A stretch of DNA of 46,895 nucleotides, taken from NCBI GenBank assembly GCA_903944895.1, contig CAJATL010000114.1, forward strand, positions 1-46,895, written 5' to 3'. The notes beneath the pieces are model-generated. The model was not told the DNA's origin and made no database searches. It worked only from the letters and a program-made list of their open reading frames with translations. This DNA comes from an uncultured Bacteroidota bacterium (GTDB lineage Bacteria > Bacteroidota > Bacteroidia > Bacteroidales > 4484-276). Position numbers and translations under genes: made by a program. Shown here in pieces: positions 1 to 8,624 of the stretch; position 1 is the first letter of the stretch; each line of letters begins with the position of its first letter.

Positions 1-405
1 CAAAGTGTTGATTACATGCGCGAAATCGCTCATTGCCTCAATTTTATGGTGTCGCCGGGTTTTGAACATATCGACAATAACCATGAAGGCCTTGGCCCCG
101 AGCAAAAAGCTGAGCTGTTAACCATGAAAGACGGGATCAATATCCTTTTTAAAGATATCATGGTAAAGATTGAAACCCGGAATTTTAGCGACCTGAGCCA
201 AGTCATTGGCAAACAGCAGGAGTTATTAGCATTGCTGGGCGAATTCCGGAAAAACCAGATCAAACGAATTAACGAACGCGAAATACAAACCCGCCGCAGC
301 TTGCTGTACCTCGATATTCTGGCCGAAACCAAAAACTTGTTGCTCTATTCGATAAACTTACTCAAATCGCAAAGGGACTTTATTGTTGAACTTCAAAAAA
401 AATAA
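1..405 (+). CDS. Na/phosphate cotransporter-family protein, C-terminal PhoU-like part (5' end outside window)
   Basis: The reading frame is open from base 1 and stops with TAA at 403-405, so only the last 134 codons are visible. The segment is all-helical with no membrane span. Its ending (NLLLYSINLLKSQRDFI) resembles the PhoU-like cytoplasmic tail found after the transmembrane part of bacterial Na/Pi-cotransporter II-related proteins. In that family the membrane part moves phosphate with sodium and the PhoU-like tail is thought to be regulatory. The identification rests on this tail only; another protein ending in a PhoU-like helical bundle is possible. The next gene overlaps its 3' end by about 23 bp, which suggests co-transcription. 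Confidence 0.6.
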   Translation, partial: QSVDYMREIAHCLNFMVSPGFEHIDNNHEGLGPEQKAELLTMKDGINILFKDIMVKIETRNFSDLSQVIGKQQELLALLGEFRKNQIKRINEREIQTRRSLLYLDILAETKNLLLYSINLLKSQRDFIVELQKK

Positions 406-853
406 CCTCAGTATCAAAAGTGGCGGCCAAACCGGCGTTGAGCGGGCCGCTCTTGATTACGCTCTTTGTAACGGCCTGCTTTATTCGGGTTGGTGCCCCC
501 ATGGCCGGCTCGCCGATGATGGAGTGATTCCTCACCGGTATTTGCTAAATGAAGCCTTCTCTGAAGATTTAATTGGAAGGATTGTGCAGAACATCATCGA
601 AAGCGATGGGGTTTTGATCATCATTTATGACGAAATGAACGAGCCAACTCAACTGGCTTACGATCTGGCGATGGATTATCAAAAACCTGTTTTTGTGTGG
701 GCATTATATAAAAACCGAAATCACAGGTTGATAGCCAATTGGATTGAAAAAGAAAATATTAGTGTTTTAAATATTACCGGACCCAGCGAAAAAAACGCCG
801 CCGGGATTCATGAAGAAACACTTGATCTGCTGGATAAATTCTTCAGAAATTAA
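383..853 (+). CDS. Putative molybdenum carrier (YpsA/SLOG-like Rossmann protein)
   Basis: The 156-residue protein begins with a glycine-rich nucleotide-binding turn (SGGQTGVERAALDYAL) followed by GWCPHGRLADDG and a later ESDGVLII strand. This pattern is typical of the 'putative molybdenum carrier' family in the SLOG superfamily, which is related to YpsA and to a plant-algal molybdenum-cofactor carrier. Members are predicted to bind nucleotide-like ligands; the molybdenum role is by homology only. There is no ATG upstream of the conserved turn, so the start must be a TTG at 383 or 386, inside the end of the preceding gene. It converges with prmC, leaving 13 bp between stops. An XdhC-family gene, also linked to molybdenum enzymes, lies 0.9 kb downstream. 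Confidence 0.75.
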   Translation: MLNFKKNNLSIKSGGQTGVERAALDYALCNGLLYSGWCPHGRLADDGVIPHRYLLNEAFSEDLIGRIVQNIIESDGVLIIIYDEMNEPTQLAYDLAMDYQKPVFVWALYKNRNHRLIANWIEKENISVLNITGPSEKNAAGIHEETLDLLDKFFRN

Positions 854-866
854 AGTCTGACTTTTT

Positions 867-1736
867 TCAGGATTTCTTAGCTTTGATCATCCGGTTTTTA
901 TTGTGAATATCCTGCTTAACGATAATTTCGGAAAAACCCATCGATTCGAGTAATCCGGCAGTTTCGGCGGCAAGTGACTCATTGATCTCAAAAAATAAGG
1001 TTCCGCCAGGGTTCAGGTGCTCCCTGGAAAAGCCGGCAATGGCCCTGTAAAACTTTAAAGGATCGCTGTCTTCAACAAAAAGGGCAAGGGCAGGCTCATA
1101 ATCCAGCACATTTTTTTGCATCAGAAGTTTCTCCGAATTCCTTACATAAGGCGGATTGCTTACGATGACATCAAACCGGGGAAGGTTTTCTGAAATTGGA
1201 CTTTCTAAAATATCCTGAAGAAAAAAATGAATGTCGGCATGATTTGAAATCGCGTTCATTTTGGCTACTTCCAGCGAAAGCGGCGAAACATCCATCGCCC
1301 AAACATTGGCCGAAATCAGATTCTTTTTAATCGAAATCGCGATGCACCCACTGCCCGTTCCAATATCCAAAATATCACAATTAACTTTTTGCCCGTATAA
1401 TTCCAGCACCCATCCCACGAGCTCTTCCGTTTCTGGACGGGGGATCAGCACGCGCTCATCAACATAAAAAGGCAAACCATAAAACTCAGTCTTTTTCAGG
1501 ATGTATTGTATCGGTTTGTGCTGTTTTAAATCATTAACAGCAAAGTGAATTTTCAGGATTTCGGATTCTGTTGCCCTTTTTTCAGGATTTAAAATCCTTT
1601 CAAGCCTCGTTAAACCAAGAATTTCCTCAAAAATCAAGTCCAGAAAAATGGCAGATTCCTGTTGCTCATAGATTTCTGACAACTCTTTTAGATAGCTTTG
1701 CCTGATATCACTAATTTTGTTCGACTTAATATTCAT
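867..1736 (-). CDS. prmC: Peptide chain release factor N5-glutamine methyltransferase
   Basis: PrmC (HemK) uses S-adenosylmethionine to methylate the glutamine of the GGQ motif in release factors RF1 and RF2, which improves translation termination. The 289-residue protein has the usual layout: a helical N-terminal substrate-binding domain (about 1-90), then a class I methyltransferase fold with PRPETE (99-104), the SAM loop DIGTGSGC (124-131) and the catalytic NPPY (194-197). The length is normal for the family. The start codon is ATG at 1736. It is divergent from the XdhC-family gene with only 15 bp between start codons; a TAnnTTTG element that can drive it lies inside that neighbour. Confidence 0.96.
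   Translation of the reverse strand: MNIKSNKISDIRQSYLKELSEIYEQQESAIFLDLIFEEILGLTRLERILNPEKRATESEILKIHFAVNDLKQHKPIQYILKKTEFYGLPFYVDERVLIPRPETEELVGWVLELYGQKVNCDILDIGTGSGCIAISIKKNLISANVWAMDVSPLSLEVAKMNAISNHADIHFFLQDILESPISENLPRFDVIVSNPPYVRNSEKLLMQKNVLDYEPALALFVEDSDPLKFYRAIAGFSREHLNPGGTLFFEINESLAAETAGLLESMGFSEIIVKQDIHNKNRMIKAKKS
1712..1719 (+). promoter_or_regulatory. Predicted -7 element for the XdhC-family gene
   Basis: TAATTTTG matches the Bacteroidota -7 consensus TAnnTTTG exactly and ends 32 bp before the ATG at 1752. It lies inside the prmC coding sequence. I see no convincing -33 TTTG at the usual 19-21 bp spacing. Confidence 0.5.
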
Positions 1737-1751
1737 GAAAAAGGTTGAAAA

Positions 1752-2510
1752 ATGGATGATATTTTTGCAAAAGTAGAAGAAATAAAACGTTCCGGTAAAA
1801 ATGCAGCACTTTGCATCGTCATCGAAACCACAGGATCGACGCCCCGCAAAGCCGGATCAAAAATGCTGGTAACCGAATCGGGTGAAACCTTTGGCACCAT
1901 TGGCGGTGGAAGTGTTGAATATAAAATGGTAGCCGAGGCAATGGCTGTAATCAGGAAAAATGAGCCCAAAAAATCCTCACTTTCCCTGGAAGCCGATGCC
2001 GGTATGCACTGTGGAGGTACGATGGAAATTTATATCGAACCCATAAATCCTTTAATTCCACTGGTGATATTCGGCGCAGGCCACGTGGGATCAGCGCTGG
2101 CACATTATGCAAAAGATTTTGGATTCAAAATTACTTTCATCGATTTCAGAACGGAGCTTTTACAAAAACTTCAGGGGCAAGGTTACGATATTATCGAACA
2201 AAATTTTGTGGAAGCCGCCATTGAAGCCGATTTTAACGAGAAAACCTGTATCGTGGTTACAACTCCAAAACATGAATTTGACGAAAAGGTTACTGCAATC
2301 TGCGCCAAAAAAAAGTTTCGCTATCTCGGTATGATCGGGAGTAAGCGGAAAGTTGCCACAGCAAAACAAAATTATCTCAGCACGGGCCAGCTTACCGAAA
2401 GCGAAATCGAAAAAATTGATATGCCGATTGGAATAAAATTCAACGCACAAACGCCGGAGGAAATCGCAATCAGCATTTTAGCAAAATTGATCGATATAAA
2501 AAACGGGTAG
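1752..2510 (+). CDS. XdhC/CoxI-family protein (molybdoenzyme maturation factor)
   Basis: XdhC-family proteins bind molybdenum cofactor, help its sulfuration and insert it into xanthine-dehydrogenase-type enzymes. The 252-residue protein shows both parts of the family: an N-terminal XdhC/CoxI region with GSTPRKAGSKM (28-38), IGGGSVE (50-56) and MHCGG (85-89), and a C-terminal Rossmann domain opening with IFGAGHVG (106-113). No molybdoenzyme gene is in the window, so its client is unknown. The putative molybdenum carrier at 383-853 is the only other gene here with a possible molybdenum link. The start is ATG at 1752, 15 bp from the divergent prmC start. Confidence 0.9.
   Translation: MDDIFAKVEEIKRSGKNAALCIVIETTGSTPRKAGSKMLVTESGETFGTIGGGSVEYKMVAEAMAVIRKNEPKKSSLSLEADAGMHCGGTMEIYIEPINPLIPLVIFGAGHVGSALAHYAKDFGFKITFIDFRTELLQKLQGQGYDIIEQNFVEAAIEADFNEKTCIVVTTPKHEFDEKVTAICAKKKFRYLGMIGSKRKVATAKQNYLSTGQLTESEIEKIDMPIGIKFNAQTPEEIAISILAKLIDIKNG
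1768..1775 (-). promoter_or_regulatory. Predicted -7 element for prmC
   Basis: On the minus strand this reads TACTTTTG, an exact TAnnTTTG match, 31 bp upstream of the prmC ATG. It sits within the first codons of the XdhC-family gene, so the two divergent transcripts would overlap at their 5' ends. Confidence 0.55.
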
Positions 2511-2626
2511 TCAGATAACGGAAACCATCTGCAACAAGCCCCATTTTTTGAATATAAACCCGGAACAATAGGCGTGCAAAGGAAAGTCATCATTGTTTTT
2601 TTTACCTGAACTTTGATTAAATTTTT

Positions 2627-2634
2627 TAGTTTTG
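2627..2634 (+). promoter_or_regulatory. Predicted -7 element for the M14 carboxypeptidase
   Basis: TAGTTTTG matches TAnnTTTG and ends 30 bp before the ATG at 2665. A TTTG at 2612-2615 is too close to be a normal -33 element. Confidence 0.5.
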
Positions 2635-2664
2635 TAATTCTCAGGGTAACAAGAAAGACAAAAC

Positions 2665-5241
2665 ATGGTTAAAAATTTCGTTTTCGGCATACTTTTCATT
2701 TTCTGTTTAAATGGTGTTTTTGCTCAGGATCAATTATATAAACGCATTCAAATCGACTATAATGTTCAGAATTTACAATCTATCTCCAAATTAGGACTTG
2801 AACCAGATTTTATTAAAGACGACCGGTTCGTCATTCTCGAAATCCCGGACTATGAGCTGGAAAAATTATCTGCCGCAGGCATCCGCTATGAAATTTTGAT
2901 TGATGATGTAGCAAATTTTTACGAGGAGCGAAACCGCGGCAAAAACCCACAGGAAATAACAGCACAATTCAAAGCGATGAAACAATATGAAGTTCCTGAA
3001 GGTTTTTCGCTTGGATCGATGGGTGGATTTTGCAAGTATGACGAATTAATGGCGCACCTGGATATTATGACTGCTTCCTATCCTGAACTGATCACCATAA
3101 AACAAACCATTGGATCGCAACTTACCATCGAAGGCCGTCCCATTTACTGGATTAAAATTTCGGACAACCCCGGAGTTAACGAGGAGGAGCCTGAAATACT
3201 TTACACCGGTTTAACACATGCCCGTGAGCCGGGTTCCATGCAGGTTTTGCTGTTTTACATGTATTATTTGCTCGAAAATTATGCAACCAATCCAGACATT
3301 AAGTCACTGGTGGATAATACCGAAATGTATTTTGTTCCGTGTGTAAATCCTGACGGATATATCCGGAATCAAACCACAAACCCCAATGGCGGCGGACAAT
3401 GGCGGAAAAATCTGAAAAACAATGGCGATGGATCTTTTGGCGTGGACCTCAACCGGAATTTTGGCTTTATGTGGGGTTATGATGATATTGGCTCATCACC
3501 AACTCCTTCAAACCTTACTTACCGCGGCACAGCACCATTTTCGGAAACAGAAACTCAAATGATAAGGGATTTTTGCAATGAACATAATTTTAAAATTGCG
3601 CTCAATTACCACACTTACGGAAATTACCTGCTGCATTCATGGGGTTACACCGCAAGTTCTTTTACCCCCGATCATACCTATTTTACAGCAATTGGACAGG
3701 AATTAGCTGACGAAAATAATTACCGGGTTGGCACTCCAAGTACAATGCTTTACCGGGTCAATGGCGAATCGAGTGACTGGATGTATGGTGAACAAACCTC
3801 AAAACCCAGAATATTTTCGTTTACTCCGGAAGCCGGTACCGATGTTGATGGCTTTTGGCCACCGATGGAGCGGATTATCCCGCAATGTTTCGAGGTTTTG
3901 CACCAAAATATTACTGCAGCAAAATTAGCAGGTTCATATTTTTTGCTTCACGACTTAACCACTTTTAATATCAGCAGTTCCCAGGGATTTATATCATTCA
4001 AAACCGAAAGACGTGGCCTGGCAAATACGCCATTAACAGTGAGCATTCAAGGAATTGGTGACCATTTTACCAATATTGGCGGGGATAAAAATTATAATAA
4101 CATTCAACAACTTCAAAAAATTACCGATTCGGTTTCCTTTACTTTAAGGCCTGGAATCATGCCCGGCGAACAGATTAAGTATGTCATCAAAGCAGTAAGT
4201 GGCAACTTTTTGAGAACCGACACCATTATTAAAACTTTTGGCAATTCAGAACTCCTGCTTTATGATGATTGCTCCACGATGAATAACTGGGAAAGCGCCA
4301 AATGGCATTTTTCAAATACTGCGTATGTCTCTCCACAATATTCGATGACCGATTCGCCAGGAAGTTCCTATCTCAACAACGAAAATTCGTCGATAACCCT
4401 TAAAACTGAAATAAACCTGAGATGGGCAGTTTCGGCATGGCTTAGCTTTAATGCGATGTGGACTTTGGATGGCGCCGCTGATTACGTTATTTGCGAAATT
4501 TCGGCTGACTCAGGCCAAAACTGGAACATCCTTTCGGGAAAATACACCTCAATTCCAAAAACGAACACCCTGCCTGAAGTACCCATGTTTATCGGGAAAC
4601 AAACCGAGTGGGTAAAAGAAACCATGGATTTGACTGATTTCTGCGGAAATCAAATCATTATCAGGTTTACAATTATCACTGATGCAGGAACCCGGAAAGA
4701 TGGCTTTTATTTTGATAATTTGAAAATCGAAAAAATTGTTGGAAATATCCAGCACCAGGATTTTGATTATGGCAGCGGATGGAACAGTCTTTCATCCTAC
4801 CTGATTCCCGAAAACACCAGTTTTAATATGATTTTTGCCAACAATCAAAACGAGGTATTTTTAATTCAGGATGCAGAGGGAAAATTCTATCAACCCGGAA
4901 ACCCGGCAAATACCTTATCTCAGTGGGAATCACAAACAGGCTATATGATAAAACTGGCCGAAAACACAACTTTTTCTATTAATGGCGCTCCGGTAACTAA
5001 TGCCCAGCTTGACCTGACGGCAGGCTGGAACCTGATTCCTGTGCTTTCGCATACACCGGTTTTGATTTCCGAAATCATCATTTCACCTGCAGGTTCTTTC
5101 GAGATTATTAAAGAAATTGCTGGTCTGAGTTTGTGGTGGCCCGAACGAAATATCAGCAACCTTATCACGCTGATTCCTGGAAAGTCGTATCTGGTTAAAC
5201 TGAAAAATGATGCTACCATTGAATTTCCATTAAACCAATAA
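2665..5241 (+). CDS. Secreted M14-family zinc carboxypeptidase with jelly-roll domain and C-terminal module X
   Basis: The 858-residue protein starts with a signal peptide (1-20, cleaved before QDQ). An M14 peptidase domain (about 110-425) shows the zinc ligands HARE (H185, E188) and H316 in LNYHTYG, the substrate-binding NPDGY (228-232) and DLNRNF (261-266), and the catalytic glutamate E389 in SFTPEAG. It should release C-terminal residues from peptides outside the cytoplasm. Residues about 527-695 look like a MAM or immune-inhibitor-A-type beta jelly roll. Residues 706-858 form a beta module (GWNLIPVLS ... KEIAG ... WWP) that recurs near the N-terminus of the FISUMP protein at 31300-34182. 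There is no recognisable T9SS sorting domain at the end, so its route across the outer membrane is unclear. It is probably transcribed alone. Confidence 0.92.
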   Translation: MVKNFVFGILFIFCLNGVFAQDQLYKRIQIDYNVQNLQSISKLGLEPDFIKDDRFVILEIPDYELEKLSAAGIRYEILIDDVANFYEERNRGKNPQEITAQFKAMKQYEVPEGFSLGSMGGFCKYDELMAHLDIMTASYPELITIKQTIGSQLTIEGRPIYWIKISDNPGVNEEEPEILYTGLTHAREPGSMQVLLFYMYYLLENYATNPDIKSLVDNTEMYFVPCVNPDGYIRNQTTNPNGGGQWRKNLKNNGDGSFGVDLNRNFGFMWGYDDIGSSPTPSNLTYRGTAPFSETETQMIRDFCNEHNFKIALNYHTYGNYLLHSWGYTASSFTPDHTYFTAIGQELADENNYRVGTPSTMLYRVNGESSDWMYGEQTSKPRIFSFTPEAGTDVDGFWPPMERIIPQCFEVLHQNITAAKLAGSYFLLHDLTTFNISSSQGFISFKTERRGLANTPLTVSIQGIGDHFTNIGGDKNYNNIQQLQKITDSVSFTLRPGIMPGEQIKYVIKAVSGNFLRTDTIIKTFGNSELLLYDDCSTMNNWESAKWHFSNTAYVSPQYSMTDSPGSSYLNNENSSITLKTEINLRWAVSAWLSFNAMWTLDGAADYVICEISADSGQNWNILSGKYTSIPKTNTLPEVPMFIGKQTEWVKETMDLTDFCGNQIIIRFTIITDAGTRKDGFYFDNLKIEKIVGNIQHQDFDYGSGWNSLSSYLIPENTSFNMIFANNQNEVFLIQDAEGKFYQPGNPANTLSQWESQTGYMIKLAENTTFSINGAPVTNAQLDLTAGWNLIPVLSHTPVLISEIIISPAGSFEIIKEIAGLSLWWPERNISNLITLIPGKSYLVKLKNDATIEFPLNQ

Positions 5242-5510
5242 CATTGGGGATTTGCTCAGAATTCCTCCTTTCGGCGAAGGCTGCTTTCACTTCCTTCGAT
5301 TGAAATTTTTCTGATAAAAAATCTTGCGATTAGGGTATCTTTTATTCTCAAAAAGTCTCAGAATTTCTAACCCCTTTTGCTGAAAAGTTTCATTTTTATG
5401 ATGCTTATCAAATATTACATCGGAGGATTTATTGACCATGAATTCATCAATTCGTAATAATTTGTTTCAGACTTACAACTTGTTGGGATTTTTTGTGGCC
5501 CCGGAGGTGC

Positions 5511-5772
5511 CCCATAACCGTCAGGTTAAGTCCAGGATTTTCAGATTTTCCATAGCCCAAACCTTCAGGTTTGGGATTGTTGGAATCTCCAATACAAAGA
5601 TGCAAGGGCGTTTACGCCCTTTTTGTCCATTTCGCAATCCAAACGATTGAAGGTCGTGAACGACCTGGTATAAAAAACTCCCCATCGCATTTTACCCAGG
5701 GCTGAAGCCCTGGGCTAAGGATTCTTTTCCAAACCAAACATTGTTATCATTTCTTAACCTGACGGCTATGGG
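5511..5772. repeat. 19-bp inverted pair enclosing the palindromic element
   Basis: The left arm is CCCATAACCGTCAGGTTAA (5511-5529) and the right arm is TTAACCTGACGGCTATGGG (5754-5772). They are reverse complements with one mismatch. Outside the right arm is a further small palindrome, GGGCAACGCCC. The arrangement resembles a non-autonomous, MITE-like unit of 262 bp, but I see no target-site duplication and the second copy of the inner element (25280-25440) lacks these arms. Confidence 0.6.
5553..5717 (+). repeat. Composite palindromic element, copy 1
   Basis: Four hairpins lie in a row, bounded by TAGCCC and GGGCTA. A: CCCAAACC-TTCA-GGTTTGGG (5556-5575). B: AGGGCGTTTACGCCCT (5605-5620). C: AGGTCGTGAACGACCT (5651-5666). 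D: CCCAGGGC-TGAA-GCCCTGGG (5695-5714). Copy 2 at 25280-25440 has the same order and orientation, with identical A-B (29 bp) and B-C (30 bp) spacers in length. It resembles REP/BIME-type extragenic palindromes. Confidence 0.8.
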
Positions 5773-5996
5773 CAACGCCCCAGGCATAAACCTAACCAGA
5801 TTCAGCAGCCTGAAAAAACGCAACATTTAGGCTTATAAATTACTGGATAGTTCACTAAAACAACATAAATTCCATTGGATTTGAAAATTTTACAAGATAA
5901 AATTGTTTGAGAGGTCAGAAGGTCTATGTCTGTCGTAAACATATTGGATTAAACATGGCCTCTTGTTAGCAAATTTCAGCACTGAAAAAATAATCC

Positions 5997-6004
5997 TATC
6001 TTTG
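5997..6004 (+). promoter_or_regulatory. Predicted promoter of hypC
   Basis: TATCTTTG (-7 type) ends 39 bp before the hypC ATG. A TTTC at 5974-5977 lies 19 bp upstream, close to a -33 element. Confidence 0.55.
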
Positions 6005-6043
6005 CAGCCGGAAAATGAGTATTTTTTTTATCAATTTTATTAA

Positions 6044-6307
6044 ATGTGTTTAAGCATACCCGCCCAGGTAATCAGCATTGATGGGCAAATAGCCGAAGTA
6101 TCAGTAGGCGGAACCCTGGTCAAAGCAAACCTCAGCCTTGTCGACAATATTAAAACCGGCGAATACATCCTTCTGCACGCCGGATTTGCACTTCAAAAAA
6201 TTAACGAAGAGGAAGCCGCAGAAACGTTGGACATCTTTAAAGAGTTTAATGAATTGAACCTGGAAATGGATTCTGAAGAAAAACTTTTTGGAAAAAGAAT
6301 TGTTTAA
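6044..6307 (+). CDS. hypC: HypC/HybG/HupF-family hydrogenase maturation chaperone
   Basis: HypC-type chaperones pair with HypD to build the Fe(CN)2CO group and deliver it to the large subunit of NiFe hydrogenases. The 87-residue protein starts with the family signature MCLSIPAQV, whose Cys2 is the essential residue, and continues as the expected small beta barrel (AEVSVGGTLVKANLSLV ... GEYILLHAGFALQKI). The length is normal. No other hyp gene and no hydrogenase structural gene is nearby, so it is an orphan here. The start at 6044 puts the conserved cysteine at position 2, as the family requires. The next gene begins 126 bp downstream with its own promoter. Confidence 0.93.
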   Translation: MCLSIPAQVISIDGQIAEVSVGGTLVKANLSLVDNIKTGEYILLHAGFALQKINEEEAAETLDIFKEFNELNLEMDSEEKLFGKRIV

Positions 6308-6350
6308 CGTTTATTAATCTTAACTTAACATCCAACATTTCATTTAATTA

Positions 6351-6358
6351 TACTTTTG
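6351..6358 (+). promoter_or_regulatory. Predicted -7 element for the EF-G gene
   Basis: TACTTTTG matches TAnnTTTG and ends 75 bp before the ATG at 6434, giving a leader of roughly 70 nt. No clear -33 element is visible. Confidence 0.5.
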
Positions 6359-6433
6359 CCGCCCGTTTTGAGGGAACTATAATCATATAATCAATCTTCA
6401 GTTTTATTTGAAAATTAATATCAAACTAACATA

Positions 6434-8521
6434 ATGCCATTAAACAAACTTAGAAACATTGGAATTGCTGCTCATATCGACGCCGGCAAAACCACATTAA
6501 CCGAACGCATCCTGTTTTACACAGGAACAAACCGTAAAATGGGTGAAGTTCACGACGGCCAGGCCACCATGGACTTTATGAAACAGGAACAGGAACGCGG
6601 AATTACGATTGCCTCGGCAGCAATAACCTGCCATTGGAAAACATCACAAATAAATATTATCGACACTCCGGGTCACGTTGATTTTACCCTGGAAGTCGAA
6701 CGTTCGTTGCGCGTACTCGACGGCATGATTGCCGTATTCTGCGCTGTTGGCGGTGTTGAACCTCAGAGCGAAACGGTCTGGAATCAGGCTGACCGCCACC
6801 GGGTACCAAGAATTGGCTTTGTCAATAAAATGGATCGTACCGGTGCCGATTTTACTGAAGTAGTGGGCCAGATGAATAAATATCTCGACGCCAACGCTGT
6901 GCCGATTCATTTGCCGATGGGTGCCGAAGAAAATTTCAACGGCATTATCGACCTCATCACGATGAAAGCCTACATTTTTAAAGAACGTGAAGGCATCGAA
7001 ATCGAAATCCCGCAGGAATACCTGAAACAGGCAAAAGAAGCTCATGCATTTTTAGTTGAAAAACTAGCCGATTTTGATGAAGATATTCTTTCGCAGTTCC
7101 TTGATGACAGCGATGTTCCGGCAGATCAGCTTAAAAAAGCCATTCGTGTAGCCACGCTCAAATTATTAATAACACCGGTTTTATGCGGTGCCGCCTATAA
7201 AAACAAAGGCATTCAGTTGCTGCTCGATGCCGTGATCGATTATCTGCCTTCGCCGATTGATGTTGGTGCCGTAGTTGGGATAGATGTTGACGATGCCGAA
7301 AAATCGCACACCCGTCATCCATCCGCTAAAGACCCGTTTGCAGCACTTGCCTTCAAACTTATCAACGACCCGTTTGTAGGTCAACAAACCTTTATCAGGA
7401 TTTTCTCGGGTACTTTGAAAAATGGCATCCAGATTCTGAATACCACAAAAGGGAAAAACGAACGTATTGGCCGTATTTTCAGGATTCACGCCAAAGATCG
7501 TGAAGAAATCAGCGAAGCAGGTCCTGGCGATATCGTTGCACTGGTTGGCATGAAATTCACCAAAACAGGTGACACACTTTGCGATCTTAACCATCCGCTA
7601 TTCCTCGAAAACATTCATATTCCGCCATCAGTAATCGAATTGAAGATTAATCCCGCCAAACGAAAAGACCAGAGTAAACTTGGTGAAGCACTTGCAAAAC
7701 TTGCAAATGAGGATCCATCTTTTGGCATTCGTTTCGACGATGAAACTGAAGAAACCGTTATTTCGGGTATGGGTGAATTGCACCTCGAAATCATGATCGA
7801 CCGGTTAAAACATGAATTTGCTGTTGAAGTGGAAGTTGGTGAACCTTCTGTTGCCTATCGTGAAACCATCACCACCGAAACCGAGAGCAATTACAAACAC
7901 AGCAAGCAAAGCGGCGGAAAAGGTCAGTATGCGCACACTGTTATCAGAATTGAGCCAAACCCCGGCAAAGGCTACGAATTTGTGGACAAAATCAAGGGCG
8001 GCGTAATTCCAAACGAGTATATTCCTTCGGTAAACAAAGGAATTCTCAAAACACTGGATAAAGGCGTTCTGGCCGGTTACCCGGTTGTTGATGTTAAAGT
8101 TGTACTTCTCGACGGAACACATCACGCAGTCGACTCCTCGGATTTCGCATTCCAGATTTGTGCTTCGATCTGTTTTAAAAACGGATTTATGAAGGCCGAT
8201 CCTATCCTCCTGGAACCTGTCATGAAAATTGAGGTAAACACACCAGATGATTACATCGGAAACGTTGTTGGTGACCTTAATAAACGCCGTGGAAAAATCG
8301 AATCGATGCGCCGCTATCGCAAGGGAGCGCAAAAGGTTAACGGCCTTGTTCCTTTGATGGAGATGTTCGGCTATGCCACGCAGTTGAGAAATATCTCGAG
8401 TGGCCGGGCAAGCTATTCAATGGAATTTTACCAATACATGCCTGTAAATAAATCTATTCAGGATGATATTTTAAAGAAAGTAGCCGAAAAGAAAAGGCTC
8501 GAAAAACTGAATAAAGAATAA
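6434..8521 (+). CDS. fusA: Elongation factor G, stand-alone gene
   Basis: EF-G is the GTPase that moves tRNAs and mRNA through the ribosome and helps recycle ribosomes. The 695-residue protein has all G motifs: AHIDAGKT (13-20), RGIT (55-58), DTPGH (77-81) and NKMD (131-134). The EF-G domain II-V pattern follows, including [14 protein letters not shown] and the [13 protein letters not shown] region of domain IV. The length is usual. It is not beside rpsL, rpsG or tufA as in the str operon, so it may be a second EF-G with a specialised role (for example recycling or stress), with the main copy elsewhere. The intact GTPase motifs suggest an active enzyme. Whether it is main or paralogous cannot be settled here. 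Confidence 0.93.
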   Translation: MPLNKLRNIGIAAHIDAGKTTLTERILFYTGTNRKMGEVHDGQATMDFMKQEQERGITIASAAITCHWKTSQINIIDTPGHVDFTLEVERSLRVLDGMIAVFCAVGGVEPQSETVWNQADRHRVPRIGFVNKMDRTGADFTEVVGQMNKYLDANAVPIHLPMGAEENFNGIIDLITMKAYIFKEREGIEIEIPQEYLKQAKEAHAFLVEKLADFDEDILSQFLDDSDVPADQLKKAIRVATLKLLITPVLCGAAYKNKGIQLLLDAVIDYLPSPIDVGAVVGIDVDDAEKSHTRHPSAKDPFAALAFKLINDPFVGQQTFIRIFSGTLKNGIQILNTTKGKNERIGRIFRIHAKDREEISEAGPGDIVALVGMKFTKTGDTLCDLNHPLFLENIHIPPSVIELKINPAKRKDQSKLGEALAKLANEDPSFGIRFDDETEETVISGMGELHLEIMIDRLKHEFAVEVEVGEPSVAYRETITTETESNYKHSKQSGGKGQYAHTVIRIEPNPGKGYEFVDKIKGGVIPNEYIPSVNKGILKTLDKGVLAGYPVVDVKVVLLDGTHHAVDSSDFAFQICASICFKNGFMKADPILLEPVMKIEVNTPDDYIGNVVGDLNKRRGKIESMRRYRKGAQKVNGLVPLMEMFGYATQLRNISSGRASYSMEFYQYMPVNKSIQDDILKKVAEKKRLEKLNKE

Positions 8522-8550
8522 TTGTTGTTACAACAACTGTAATTTAAAAT

Positions 8551-8582
8551 AGCCCTGCCGGATGGTGGGGCTGTTTTTTTTT
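8551..8582 (+). terminator. Rho-independent terminator after EF-G
   Basis: A 9-bp stem (AGCCCTGCC with GGTGGGGCT, including wobble pairs) around a GGAT loop is followed at once by a run of nine T residues. It begins 30 bp after the EF-G stop codon. Confidence 0.85.
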
Positions 8583-8624
8583 AGAAAAGAATTTTCAGAA
8601 AAGCATCTGAACCCAATTTGCTGA

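Larger units (their letters stand above)
5242..6043. other. Long intergenic region with repeats, no gene
   Basis: About 800 bp without a convincing gene. The first 250 bp show nothing I recognise. The middle holds a composite palindromic repeat (5553-5717) enclosed by a 19-bp inverted pair (5511-5529 and 5754-5772). The last part holds the hypC promoter. A short open frame across 5432-5650 would translate the palindromes themselves, so I do not call it. Confidence 0.8.

Noticed and set aside
5432-5650. Open frame of 72 codons in the long intergenic region
   Set aside because: It starts with TTG and most of its length translates the palindromic element; no promoter or family pattern supports it.
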